DNA of 64,000 nucleotides from an uncultured Flavobacteriaceae bacterium. GTDB taxonomy: Bacteria > Bacteroidota > Bacteroidia > Flavobacteriales > Flavobacteriaceae. The position numbers and the translations under genes were made by a program. The stretch lies in contig CANKZG010000001.1 in assembly GCA_947488435.1 (NCBI GenBank), positions 1,418,308 to 1,482,307 of the forward strand. Direction: 5' to 3'. Positions 42,275 to 51,650 of this stretch are shown here, in pieces; position 1 is the first letter of the stretch; every line of letters starts with the position of its first letter. The notes below the pieces were generated by a model, which worked only from the letters and a program-made list of their open reading frames with translations, was not told the DNA's origin and searched no databases.

Positions 42275-42898
42275 ATGGCAAGAAGAAACGGAGCACCAGA
42301 AGTAAATGCAGGATCTATGGCAGATATTGCATTCTTGCTACTTATCTTTTTCTTAGTAACTACTACTATTGAAACAGATGCAGGATTGGATCGTATGCTA
42401 CCTCCAATGGAACCGCCAGAGGAAGATGTAGTAATTAAGCAAAAGAATATTTTTACGGTAAATATCAATAAAAATGGACAATTGCTTGTCGAAGATGAAT
42501 TAACCGAATTAAAAGATTTAAGAGCTAAGGCAATGGATTTTTTAGACAACGGTGGTGCAGCTTCGGGATCTCCAGAGTATTGTAATTACTGTAAAGGTAA
42601 ACGTGATGCAGAATCTTCGGATAATCCAACTAAAGCGATTATCTCTCTTAAGAACGATAGGGAAACTAAATATAGCATATATATAACGGTTCAGAACGAA
42701 TTGGTAGGAGCCTATAATGACCTAAGAAATAGAGAAGCACAGCGTTTATATAAACAGGATTTTACAGATTTGGAGGCAGCTTATCTTAATCCAGAAACTC
42801 CAGAAACGGATAAGGAGGAATTGAAGGAAAAAGTACAGCGAATTCAAGGGTTATTTCCGCAAAAGCTATCTGAAGCGGAAACATCGTCAAATAATTAA
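42275..42898 (+). CDS. exbD: ExbD/TolR family protein (long form, copy 1)
   Basis: Biopolymer transport subunit of 207 residues, longer than typical ExbD (about 140). An N-terminal cytoplasmic tail leads to one membrane segment with the proton-carrying Asp in GSMADIAFLLLIFFLVTT (about 14-31). The periplasmic domain has an inserted CNYCKG (C-x2-C) motif near residue 103, absent from classical ExbD but repeated in the paralogue at 44386. It is followed 24 bases later by the shorter exbD. Confidence 0.9.
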   Translation: MARRNGAPEVNAGSMADIAFLLLIFFLVTTTIETDAGLDRMLPPMEPPEEDVVIKQKNIFTVNINKNGQLLVEDELTELKDLRAKAMDFLDNGGAASGSPEYCNYCKGKRDAESSDNPTKAIISLKNDRETKYSIYITVQNELVGAYNDLRNREAQRLYKQDFTDLEAAYLNPETPETDKEELKEKVQRIQGLFPQKLSEAETSSNN

Positions 42899-42922
42899 TA
42901 AGTAACTTAAAAGAGAAAATAG

Positions 42923-43405
42923 ATGTCTAAGTTCAAAAAGAAAAAAGACGGGGAGTTGCCAGCTGTTTCCACAGCATCGCTACCAGATATTGTATTTATG
43001 TTACTGTTTTTCTTTATGACGGTTACGGTTATGAAAGATAGTACGATAAAAGTGGAAAATGTGTTGCCCAATGCAACAGAAATTAAGAAGCTTGAGAAGA
43101 AGGATCGTGTTATTTATATTTTTGTTGGAAAACCAACAAAAGAATATGAGAACGTTTATGGTACAGAATCTAAAATTCAGCTAAATGATAAATTCGCGGA
43201 TGTGAAGGCAGTTGGGGATTATATTTTAGCAGAACGTGCTAAAAAGTCAGAGGAACTTCAGAATGTACTTACTACAGCACTTAAAGTGGATAAAAATGCC
43301 AATATGGGATTAATATCAGATATTAAACAAGAGCTTAGGAAGGTAAATGCCCTTAAAGTTAATTATACAACCTACGAAGGAGATGCATTTAATAATCTCC
43401 AATAG
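42923..43405 (+). CDS. exbD: ExbD/TolR family protein (short form, copy 1)
   Basis: Second ExbD of 160 residues. The membrane segment carries the key Asp in LPDIVFMLLFFFMTVTVMKD (about 19-38). The periplasmic domain follows with VNALKVNYTTYEG near the end. It pairs with the long form upstream; both lie in one transcription unit ended by the hairpin at 43427. A close paralogue lies at 45018-45500. Confidence 0.9.
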   Translation: MSKFKKKKDGELPAVSTASLPDIVFMLLFFFMTVTVMKDSTIKVENVLPNATEIKKLEKKDRVIYIFVGKPTKEYENVYGTESKIQLNDKFADVKAVGDYILAERAKKSEELQNVLTTALKVDKNANMGLISDIKQELRKVNALKVNYTTYEGDAFNNLQ

Positions 43406-43426
43406 TTTAGTTAAAGAATATTGATT

Positions 43427-43460
43427 AAAACGCTTCAAATCCTATTTGAAGCGTTTTTTT
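43427..43460 (+). terminator. strong Rho-independent terminator
   Basis: AAAACGCTTCAAAT pairs perfectly with ATTTGAAGCGTTTT around CCT and runs into TTT. It ends the first exbB-exbD-exbD unit. Confidence 0.85.
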
Positions 43461-43498
43461 ATAGAACACTATTGTTTATAAACATCAAGTAAACGAAC

Positions 43499-44194
43499 AT
43501 GTTTATGTTGCTGAAGCGTTATATTTTAATTTCTTTGGTATGCACATTTGCACCCTTATACGGTCAATCTCCAACACAATCGGAAGACGATAACCGCTAT
43601 TTGGAAGATCAATTCTATTTTGGTGTTAGTTATAATTTATTGCTTGATACACCCGAAGCAGTAAATCAAAATAATCTACCCTACGGCATTCAATTGGGTT
43701 TTATTAAAGATATCCCAATAAATTCAGCTCGAAATCTAGGCTTTGGTTTGGGACTTGGATATGCTACAGATTCTTATTTTAGTAATATACAAGCAATAGA
43801 AACGAACAACGGAATTGTTTACACCACCTTGCCAGGAAGTGATTTTAGACGAACAAAGATTGGAACGCATCAGATAGAAGTTCCAATTGAATTTAGATGG
43901 CGTACGTCTACACCAGCAACATATAAGTTTTGGCGTGTATATGGTGGAATAAAATTGGCATATATTTTTAGTGGCCGATCTAAATTTGTTTCAGATACCG
44001 AACGCTTTTCTTTTTCAAATCCTGATATCGAAGACTTTCAATACGGATTAACACTTAATTTTGGCTACAATACTTTCAATATACAGACCTACTATTCTTT
44101 AAGTGGTTTGTTTAGGGATGGAGTTACCATAAACCAAGGAGAGTCTTTGCAAATTAGTCCACTCAAAATCGGAATTATATTTTATATACTTTAA
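43499..44194 (+). CDS. PorT-like outer membrane beta-barrel protein
   Basis: Outer-membrane protein of 231 residues with a signal peptide ending near LYGQ (residue 24) and a beta-rich body of alternating hydrophobic strands. It ends in a hydrophobic/aromatic strand (KIGIIFYIL) as expected for barrels. In flavobacteria the gene after exbB/exbD is often called PorT, a type IX secretion and gliding factor. The sequence is consistent, but I rely mostly on layout. It lies between the two exbD pairs. Confidence 0.65.
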   Translation: MFMLLKRYILISLVCTFAPLYGQSPTQSEDDNRYLEDQFYFGVSYNLLLDTPEAVNQNNLPYGIQLGFIKDIPINSARNLGFGLGLGYATDSYFSNIQAIETNNGIVYTTLPGSDFRRTKIGTHQIEVPIEFRWRTSTPATYKFWRVYGGIKLAYIFSGRSKFVSDTERFSFSNPDIEDFQYGLTLNFGYNTFNIQTYYSLSGLFRDGVTINQGESLQISPLKIGIIFYIL

Positions 44195-44385
44195 AGAAAT
44201 ATATTTCAATTAAATTCTATATAATAATTTTTTTTGCTTAAAATAGTTCATTTTGGTATAGTATTTGTGTTTTTGTCACTGTAAACAACAGCTTATCGGT
44301 GTGATGTTAAGAAAAAATACGACAAGTTTTATCACAACCAATTGCCAACCTCTGGTAATACCACTAACACAAAAGATATTTTATT

Positions 44386-44997
44386 ATGATGAATAAAGGA
44401 GCTCCTGAAGTGAATGCTGGTTCTATGGCTGATATTGCATTTCTATTATTAATTTTTTTCTTGGTAACTACAGTTATTGAATCTGATGCAGGGTTGAATA
44501 GATTATTACCGCGTATAAACCCAGATCAAATTATAGTGGATAGAAAAAAGAAGAATGTTTTACCCATTTTTATCGATGCTAAGGGTCAATTGTTAGTTCA
44601 GGAAAGACCGATTGAAATAAACGAGCTGAAAGCTATAGCAATAGATTTTATAGATAATGGAGGTGCACCTGCCGGAGATCCAGCTTATTGTAATTATTGT
44701 AAAGGTAATGGTAATCCAAAATCTTCAGATAATCCAAACAACGCAATCATTTCTGTAAATAATAATAGAGAAACTAGCTACGGAGCCTATATAACAGTAC
44801 AGAATGAACTGGTTAGTGCTTATACCGAATTGCGCAATAGAGAATCGCAAAAGTTATATGGACAAGATTTTACTACCATAGAAAGCGCCTTTCTGAATCC
44901 AGAAACTGAGAAAGAACAAAAGGAAATATTAAAAGAAAAAGTGTTAGTGATTCAAGGGAAATATCCGCTGAATATTTCTGATGCAACGCTAAAATAA
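44386..44997 (+). CDS. exbD: ExbD/TolR family protein (long form, copy 2)
   Basis: Paralogue of the 42275-42898 gene, 203 residues. It has the same NAGSMADIAFLLLIFFLVTT membrane segment, the same CNYCKG insertion and SSDNP stretch, and the same TVQNELV region. The start could be either of two adjacent ATGs. It has a separate 191-base upstream region, so it can be expressed independently of the first pair. No second exbB accompanies it, so it may share the channel at 41043. Confidence 0.9.
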   Translation: MMNKGAPEVNAGSMADIAFLLLIFFLVTTVIESDAGLNRLLPRINPDQIIVDRKKKNVLPIFIDAKGQLLVQERPIEINELKAIAIDFIDNGGAPAGDPAYCNYCKGNGNPKSSDNPNNAIISVNNNRETSYGAYITVQNELVSAYTELRNRESQKLYGQDFTTIESAFLNPETEKEQKEILKEKVLVIQGKYPLNISDATLK

Positions 44998-45017
44998 GAA
45001 CATTAAAACAAAACAGG

Positions 45018-45500
45018 ATGTCTAAATTTAACGCAAAGAAAACTACAGATACACCTAATGTATCTACAGCCTCATTACCCGATATTGTATTTATGTTGCT
45101 GTTCTTTTTTATGACGGTAACTGTAATGAAAGATACTGCACTTAAAGTTGAAAATACACTTCCCAACGCTTCGGAAATTAAAAAATTGGAAAAAAAAGAT
45201 CGCGTGGTTACCATATATATCGGAAAGCCAACGGCCAAATATGTTGAGCGTTTGGGAGATGAATCGAAAATTCAGTTAAATGATAAGTTTGTTTCTGTAA
45301 AAGAAATTGGGGATTATGTAAGTTTAGAAATTGCTAAAATGCCGGAACACTTAAGAGCATTTACGACCATATCTCTTAAAGTTGATAAAAATGCAAATAT
45401 GGGCTTAGTATCGGATTTGAAACAGGAACTACGACAAATTAATGCGCTTAAAATTAATTACACCACTTATGAGGGCAACGCATTTCTTAACTTAGAATAA
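45018..45500 (+). CDS. exbD: ExbD/TolR family protein (short form, copy 2)
   Basis: Paralogue of the 42923-43405 gene, also 160 residues, sharing STASLPDIVFMLLFFFMTVT, IKKLEKKDRV and the KINYTTYEG tail. It follows the long copy by 20 bases, in the same order as the first pair, so the pair was duplicated as a unit with the PorT-like gene left between. The C-terminal half is more diverged than the membrane part. Confidence 0.9.
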   Translation: MSKFNAKKTTDTPNVSTASLPDIVFMLLFFFMTVTVMKDTALKVENTLPNASEIKKLEKKDRVVTIYIGKPTAKYVERLGDESKIQLNDKFVSVKEIGDYVSLEIAKMPEHLRAFTTISLKVDKNANMGLVSDLKQELRQINALKINYTTYEGNAFLNLE

Positions 45501-45516
45501 GTTAGACAAGCTCAGG

Positions 45517-46122
45517 TTACAGCCAAAATTTTAAGGTTAACAATTGAGAGACAATCCCAATTAACAAGCCAATAAAAACTTCTGCCCTTGTGTGTGCCTT
45601 GAGGTATAGTCGAGAAGAAGCAACAAGCCCAGTTAAAAGAACTAATCCTCCGATGGCCAAAGTAATGTTAATTTCAAAATGTATACTTAAACCAATTAAA
45701 AACATAAGTAGACTTCCCATTCCCATCATGTGAAGACTACTTTTAAAACTCACAAATAGAAGAAATAGACAGGCAAAAGAAGCGGCAATAAGTCCTAGAA
45801 AATAATAAAATAATTCTAAGGTGAAGTTGTTGGGGATTACCTTAAAAAAAACCATTAATAAAAGTGCAATACTAATATACAAGGGGTATTTACGCTCTTT
45901 TATGTTCTCTGCAAATATCGACTGAATCAATCCTAAATTTTTAAGAATTAAAAAACTGATAATAGGAATTATAATGGTGAGTATGAAAATCGGTAAAATA
46001 TTGCCGCTTTGTAATTCTAAAGGACTGTACTTTGGGGTGATGGCAAAATAGGTTAAGGTTCCTGCAACAGGAATAAATAATGGATGAAAAATATAAGAGA
46101 TTGCTGTTAAAAATAGTTTCAT
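45517..46122 (-). CDS. PAP2-like membrane protein
   Basis: A protein of about 201 residues with six or so hydrophobic segments. The C-terminal SSRLYLKAHTRAEVFIG resembles the SR...H...D/E motif of PAP2 phosphatases but lacks the first PAP2 motif (KxxxxxxRP). It may be a non-catalytic relative. I chose the ATG at 46122 because the longer ORF overlaps the rpoN end and adds 30 hydrophilic residues. It lies 31 bases past rpoN and is probably co-transcribed. Confidence 0.6.
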   Translation of the reverse strand: MKLFLTAISYIFHPLFIPVAGTLTYFAITPKYSPLELQSGNILPIFILTIIIPIISFLILKNLGLIQSIFAENIKERKYPLYISIALLLMVFFKVIPNNFTLELFYYFLGLIAASFACLFLLFVSFKSSLHMMGMGSLLMFLIGLSIHFEINITLAIGGLVLLTGLVASSRLYLKAHTRAEVFIGLLIGIVSQLLTLKFWL

Positions 46123-46153
46123 ACAAACAAATTCAGTTGAATAAGCATCCGTT

Positions 46154-47611
46154 TTAAATTTGTTTTCGTAATCGGGCCACTGATATACCGAGTTGTTCTC
46201 GATATTTCGCAACAGTTCTTCGTGCTATTGGATACCCTTTTTCTTTTAAAATAGCTGCTAACTTATCATCCGTTAGCGGTTTTTTCTTCTCTTCATCGCG
46301 TATAACGGTTTCGAGGATTTTTTTTATTTCTCGTGTTGAAACATCCTCACCATGTTCATTCTTCATGGCTTCGGAAAAATATTCTTTAATAAGTTTTGTT
46401 CCGTATGGGGTATCTACATACTTGCTATTTGCGACCCGAGATACGGTAGAAACATCCATATTAATTGTATCAGCTACATCTTTTAAGATCATAGGGCGCA
46501 ACTTGCGTTCATCACCCGTTAGAAAATACTCTTTTTGATATTCCATGATGGCATTCATGGTTATGAATAAGGTTTGCTGACGTTGTTTAATTGCGTCTAT
46601 AAACCATTTGGCTGCATCTAATTTTTGTTTGATAAAAAGAACAGTATCCTTTTGAGATTTTGTTTTCTCTTTTGAATTTTTATACCCTTCCAGCATATTG
46701 TTGTACTGTCTGGAGACATGAAGTTCAGGAGCATTCCTACCATTTAGGTTTAATTCTAATACACCTTCTACAATACGTATAGAAAAATCCGGAACAATAT
46801 GCTCTATAATTTTATTACTACCTGCATATGAACCTCCCGGCTTTGGGTTTAATTTTTCAATTTCAAGAATAGCTTCTTTAAGCTCTTCTTCGGAAATAGA
46901 ATGCCTTTGAAGAAGTTTTTTAAAATGCTTTTTCGTAAAGTGCTCGAAAGATCTCTCCAAAATAGTAATTGCAAGCTCAATACTCTCCGTGCGCTCTTTT
47001 CGATTTAGCTGAATAATAAGACATTCTTCCAACGATCTGGCTGCAACCCCCGGAGGATCTAATTCCTGAACAATTTTAAGAATTCTCTGAAGTGTTTCTT
47101 CTTCAACATAAATATTTTGTGTGAAGGCAAGATCATCCATCATATCTACTAAAGGCCTACGAATGTACCCACTTTCATCAACGCTCCCTACTAAAAATTC
47201 AGCTATAGCCCACTCCTGATCGTTAAGATAAACTGTATTTAACTGGTTTATAAGGTACTGATTAAAAGAAGTTCCTGCAGCATAAGGAATACTTTTTTCA
47301 TCATCATCGGCGCTGTAGTTATTGGCCTGTGTTCTATACTCCGGAACTTCATCATCGCTCAAATACTCATCAATATTAATATCTTCTGCAGCTATACTCT
47401 CCCCTTCAGAATCTCCTTCATAGGCATCGTCAAAATTATCTTCTCCAGCATCATTCTCCGCCTTACCTGTCTCTAAAGCAGGGTTCTCTTCCAATTCTTG
47501 CTTAATTCTTTGTTCAAATGCCTGTGTAGGCAATTGAATCAACTTCATTAATTGAATTTGCTGAGGCGATAACTTCTGTGATAATTTAAACTGTAAATGT
47601 TGTTTTAACAT
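46154..47611 (-). CDS. rpoN: RNA polymerase sigma-54 factor
   Basis: Sigma-54 of 485 residues. Region I is Gln/Leu-rich at the N-terminus (LKQHLQFKLSQKLSPQQIQL). An acidic region II follows (about 45-105), then the core-binding domain and the HTH. The RpoN box ARRTVAKYREQLGI near 465-478 reads the -24 element. No bacterial enhancer-binding protein is in the window, so its targets are elsewhere. It follows asnS in the same direction by 44 bases. Confidence 0.95.
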   Translation of the reverse strand: MLKQHLQFKLSQKLSPQQIQLMKLIQLPTQAFEQRIKQELEENPALETGKAENDAGEDNFDDAYEGDSEGESIAAEDINIDEYLSDDEVPEYRTQANNYSADDDEKSIPYAAGTSFNQYLINQLNTVYLNDQEWAIAEFLVGSVDESGYIRRPLVDMMDDLAFTQNIYVEEETLQRILKIVQELDPPGVAARSLEECLIIQLNRKERTESIELAITILERSFEHFTKKHFKKLLQRHSISEEELKEAILEIEKLNPKPGGSYAGSNKIIEHIVPDFSIRIVEGVLELNLNGRNAPELHVSRQYNNMLEGYKNSKEKTKSQKDTVLFIKQKLDAAKWFIDAIKQRQQTLFITMNAIMEYQKEYFLTGDERKLRPMILKDVADTINMDVSTVSRVANSKYVDTPYGTKLIKEYFSEAMKNEHGEDVSTREIKKILETVIRDEEKKKPLTDDKLAAILKEKGYPIARRTVAKYREQLGISVARLRKQI

Positions 47612-47655
47612 ATAGAACGATTTCGCTGCACTGAATTAAAGTTATTAATTTCTGC

Positions 47656-49089
47656 TTAAAATTCCGCATTTTGAGGTGACCTAGGAAAAGGAATCACATC
47701 TCTAATATTTCCCATTCCGGTGACAAAAAGTACCAAACGTTCAAAACCTAAACCAAACCCGCTATGTTCGGCGGTTCCAAATCTTCGAAGATCAAGATAC
47801 CACCAAAGTTCCTTTTCGTCGATGCCAAGTTCTTTAATTTTATCTTGTAAAACATCCAAACGTTCTTCACGCTGCGAACCTCCTACAATTTCACCGATAC
47901 CTGGGAACAATACATCCATAGCCCGCACAGTCTTGCCATCTTCATTCAAGCGCATATAAAAGGCCTTAATCTTAGCAGGGTAATCAAATAGAATTACGGG
48001 ACATTTGAAATGTTTCTCAACCAAAAATCTTTCGTGTTCACTTTGTAAATCTGCACCCCATTCTTCAATAAGATACTGAAATTTTTTCTTTTTATTTGGT
48101 TTGCTGTTCTTCAAAATAGCGATAGCCTCTGTATATGAAACACGTTTGAATTCATTATTAGCAACAAATTTTAGTTTTTCAATAAGTGGCATTTCGCTTC
48201 GCTCTGCTTGCGGTTTTGTCTTTTCTTCATCTAACAAGCGTTTCTCTAAAAAAGTGAGATCGTCAGTACAATTTTCCAAAACATAGTTCAATACGCCCTT
48301 AATGAAATCTTCTGCTAAATCCATATTTGCAGCAAGATCGTTAAAAGCTACCTCGGGTTCTATCATCCAAAACTCAGCTAAATGCCTAGAAGTGTTAGAA
48401 TTTTCAGCTCTAAAAGTGGGACCAAAGGTATATACTTTCCCAAGTCCCATTGCAAATGTTTCTGCTTCCAATTGTCCTGAAACTGTAAGGTTTGTTTCCT
48501 TTCCAAAAAAATCTTCTTTATAATTTACTTCTCCCGAATCATCCAAAGGGGGGGCTTTCGGATCTAAGGTAGAAACCCGAAACATTTCTCCAGCACCTTC
48601 GGCATCAGACCCGGTTATGATTGGTGTATGAACATAATAAAATCCATTTTTCTGAAAATACTGATGTACAGCAAAAGACAAAGCAGATCGAACACGCATA
48701 ATCGCACTAAAGGTGTTGGTGCGAACACGCAAATGTGCTTTTTCACGTAAAAATTCTAAGGAATGTTTTTTAGGTTGAATAGGGTATTGCTCAGGATCAG
48801 CAGAACCAAGAACCGTTATTGTATCGACCATTATTTCTACCTGCTGTCCTTTTCCTTGACTTTCGACAAGAGTTCCGGTAATGGTTAAGGCTGCACCAGT
48901 AGCTACTTCTTTTAAAATAGTACTATCAATCTGTTCGAAATCAACAACACATTGTAAATTATGAATTGTAGAACCATCATTTAAAGCAATAAATCGATTG
49001 CTTCTAAATGTTTTTACCCATCCGCTTATCGTAACTTCCTGTTGTAAATTATCAGTTGATAATAGTTCTTTTACACTGTATGTGCTCAT
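47656..49089 (-). CDS. asnS: asparaginyl-tRNA synthetase
   Basis: Class IIb aminoacyl-tRNA synthetase of 477 residues charging tRNA-Asn. The N-terminal OB-fold anticodon domain (about 12-110, [15 protein letters not shown]) precedes the catalytic domain. Motif 2 includes [20 protein letters not shown] (about 220-240), and motif 3 is [16 protein letters not shown] near 452-467. I chose the ATG at 49089 ([10 protein letters not shown]), since the ORF extension to 49116 adds residues not seen in the family. Confidence 0.96.
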   Translation of the reverse strand: MSTYSVKELLSTDNLQQEVTISGWVKTFRSNRFIALNDGSTIHNLQCVVDFEQIDSTILKEVATGAALTITGTLVESQGKGQQVEIMVDTITVLGSADPEQYPIQPKKHSLEFLREKAHLRVRTNTFSAIMRVRSALSFAVHQYFQKNGFYYVHTPIITGSDAEGAGEMFRVSTLDPKAPPLDDSGEVNYKEDFFGKETNLTVSGQLEAETFAMGLGKVYTFGPTFRAENSNTSRHLAEFWMIEPEVAFNDLAANMDLAEDFIKGVLNYVLENCTDDLTFLEKRLLDEEKTKPQAERSEMPLIEKLKFVANNEFKRVSYTEAIAILKNSKPNKKKKFQYLIEEWGADLQSEHERFLVEKHFKCPVILFDYPAKIKAFYMRLNEDGKTVRAMDVLFPGIGEIVGGSQREERLDVLQDKIKELGIDEKELWWYLDLRRFGTAEHSGFGLGFERLVLFVTGMGNIRDVIPFPRSPQNAEF

Positions 49090-49195
49090 TGAAATAGCTT
49101 CTAAATTAAGGCGCAAAGATAGCTTTTTTGCTAAAAAAAGGAAGTCTACTAGGCGATTAGAAATAGATAAAATATTAAGCGCAAAAAATTAATAC

Positions 49196-51604
49196 TTATT
49201 CGGGCTGCGAATTTGCTGTATTGGTTTTTTCTTCTTTTGGCAAAATATCTATTTGAGGCTCCTTTAAGGTCTGCTTGTTGGCTATATTTCGCTCTAAAGA
49301 TAACAGCAGGGAAGGAAGTAGAATTAAATTTGCTAACATAGCGAACATAAGGGTTGCCGAAACCAAAGCACCTAATGCGACAGTACCTCCAAAATTAGAG
49401 ATGGTAAAAACGGAAAAACCGAAAAATAACACTATCGATGTATAAAACATACTAACCCCAGTTTCTCGAAGTGCGGCATAAACGGATTTCTGTATACGCC
49501 ATCGATTAGCAATTAATTCTTGACGATATTTTGCCAAAAAATGAATGGTATCATCTACCGAAATCCCAAATGCAATACTGAACACTAGAATCGTTGATGG
49601 TTTAATCGGAACACCTGCAAACCCCATTACACCCGCAGTAATAACCAAGGGAAGCAGGTTGGGGATTAATGAAATAATGATCATCCTAAAGGAGCGAAAG
49701 AGATAAGCCATAAATAATGCAATAAGGCCTATGGCAAGTGCTAGCGATAGCACTAGGTTCTTAACTAAATATTTGGTCCCCTTTAAAAACAGAAGTGCCT
49801 TTCCTGTTAAATACGTATCGTACCTTTCTTCAGGGAAAATTTTAACTAGACTTTCGTTGAGTTCGTTTTCAATTTCCTCCATACGCTCCGTCTTAATATC
49901 CTGCATGTAGGTGGTAATACGCGCTATTTGGCCTGTAGTATCTACAAAACTTTTAAGTAAATCTCCATTTCCAGTGGATTTTCGAGCTACATCCATTATG
50001 AAAGTGTTTTCCTGAGATGTAGGTAGTTGGTAATATTTAGGAATACCACTATAAAATGCTTGCTTGGAATATTTCACCAAGTTTACCACAGAAATAGGTT
50101 TGGAAAGTTCAGGTATTTCTTCGATAAGATTCCCAAACTCATTCATGCGTTTTAAGGTTGCTGGTTTTAGCACGCCATTTTTTCGCTTGGTATCAACAAC
50201 GATTTCTAAAGGCATAATACCATCAAACTCCTCTTCAAAGAAACGAATATCTTTAAAAAATGCTGCCGCCTTCGGCATGTCTTCAATAGGACTCCCAGAA
50301 ATATTAATTTGGTATATTCCTATAATACTGCAGATAAGTAAAATTACGGAAGTTACATAAACCGTTATTCTTCGAGTGCGAACAATGTGTTCCATCCAAT
50401 TAACAAAACTATCAATCCACCTTTTATTAAGATGTTTCAAATGTTTTGTCTTAGGAAGCGACATAAAGCTATATACTATCGGAATAATTAGCAGTGACAA
50501 AATAAAAATTCCAATAATATTAATAGAGGCAACTATTCCAAATTCCGTAAGTAACTTACTATCTGTAATAATAAATGTTGCAAAACCTGAAGCGGTAGTT
50601 ACATTGGTCATTAACGTAGCGTTTCCAATTTTTGAAATCACACGCTGCAGTGACAAGGCTTGATTACCATGTTTTTTAACTTCTTGTTGATATTTGTTAA
50701 TCAGGAAAATACAGTTTGGAATACCAATTACTATGATCAATGGAGGAATAAGTGCGGTGAGCACAGTAATTTCATATTGCAATAACCCTAGAATCCCAAA
50801 AGCCCACATTACTCCAATAATAACAACGCACATGGAAATAAAAGTAGCACGAAAACTTCTGAAGAAAAAGAAGAAAATAAGGGAAGTAACCCCGAGTGCT
50901 GCGACGATGAATTTTCCAATTTCATCAATGATGTTCTGCGAATTTTTGGTGCGAACATAGGGCATTCCAGAAACACGCACATCCAGATCAGTTTCATTTT
51001 CAAAATTTTCAATAAGTGTGGTAAAATCACGTAAGATAAAATCTTTTCGAACCGAAGTATTTACCAAATCCTTATCCAGATAGACAATAGTGCGTATTGT
51101 ACTGCTATTTTTATTGTATATCAAATTGTCGTAAAAGGGAACATCATCGAAAAGATGTTGTATTAGGGTGTCAATTTGTGTTTTGGACGTAGGCGGATCT
51201 GTTATAAAAGGCTTTAAAACAAATTCTTGTTTATCATTATCCTTTATTAGCTCTTTTAGATTATCGGTAGATAGTACAAAATCTACTTCAGGAAAGGCTT
51301 CAAGTTGTTTGCTTAACTTGTTCCATAGATTGAATTTTTTAGGAACAAAAAGATTGCTATCTCTTACGGCGAGTACCACAACATTCCCTTCTTCTCCAAA
51401 CTGATTTAAAAAAGCAAGGTATTCGATATTAGTTGGATGATTATCAGGCAATAGGTTAGCTTCAGAACTGGAAAAACGCATGTTTTTCCATTGCAAAGCC
51501 AGGAAAACGGTGAATGCAGCGACCAATAAAAGGATTAGAACCCTATTTCGTAATATGATTCGCGCTGTTTTGGCCCAAAAGCCTTGTGTTATTTTTGCAA
51601 CCAT
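49196..51604 (-). CDS. MMPL/RND family transporter
   Basis: Large inner-membrane exporter of about 802 residues with two halves. Each half has one membrane segment, a big periplasmic loop and a cluster of five segments (about 220-400 and 630-790). The SSD/RND-like motif GISVDDTIHFLAKYRQ lies in the second half. Related proteins are called MMPL or hopanoid/RND permeases; the substrate is probably a lipid but is not established. I chose the ATG at 51604; the ORF to 51625 would need a TTG start. The DUF5686 gene precedes it by 46 bases. Confidence 0.88.
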   Translation of the reverse strand: MVAKITQGFWAKTARIILRNRVLILLLVAAFTVFLALQWKNMRFSSSEANLLPDNHPTNIEYLAFLNQFGEEGNVVVLAVRDSNLFVPKKFNLWNKLSKQLEAFPEVDFVLSTDNLKELIKDNDKQEFVLKPFITDPPTSKTQIDTLIQHLFDDVPFYDNLIYNKNSSTIRTIVYLDKDLVNTSVRKDFILRDFTTLIENFENETDLDVRVSGMPYVRTKNSQNIIDEIGKFIVAALGVTSLIFFFFFRSFRATFISMCVVIIGVMWAFGILGLLQYEITVLTALIPPLIIVIGIPNCIFLINKYQQEVKKHGNQALSLQRVISKIGNATLMTNVTTASGFATFIITDSKLLTEFGIVASINIIGIFILSLLIIPIVYSFMSLPKTKHLKHLNKRWIDSFVNWMEHIVRTRRITVYVTSVILLICSIIGIYQINISGSPIEDMPKAAAFFKDIRFFEEEFDGIMPLEIVVDTKRKNGVLKPATLKRMNEFGNLIEEIPELSKPISVVNLVKYSKQAFYSGIPKYYQLPTSQENTFIMDVARKSTGNGDLLKSFVDTTGQIARITTYMQDIKTERMEEIENELNESLVKIFPEERYDTYLTGKALLFLKGTKYLVKNLVLSLALAIGLIALFMAYLFRSFRMIIISLIPNLLPLVITAGVMGFAGVPIKPSTILVFSIAFGISVDDTIHFLAKYRQELIANRWRIQKSVYAALRETGVSMFYTSIVLFFGFSVFTISNFGGTVALGALVSATLMFAMLANLILLPSLLLSLERNIANKQTLKEPQIDILPKEEKTNTANSQPE

Positions 51605-51650
51605 TGCCCTTTTTAACGGTGCCAAAGGTAGAAAATCATTGCAAGCGATC

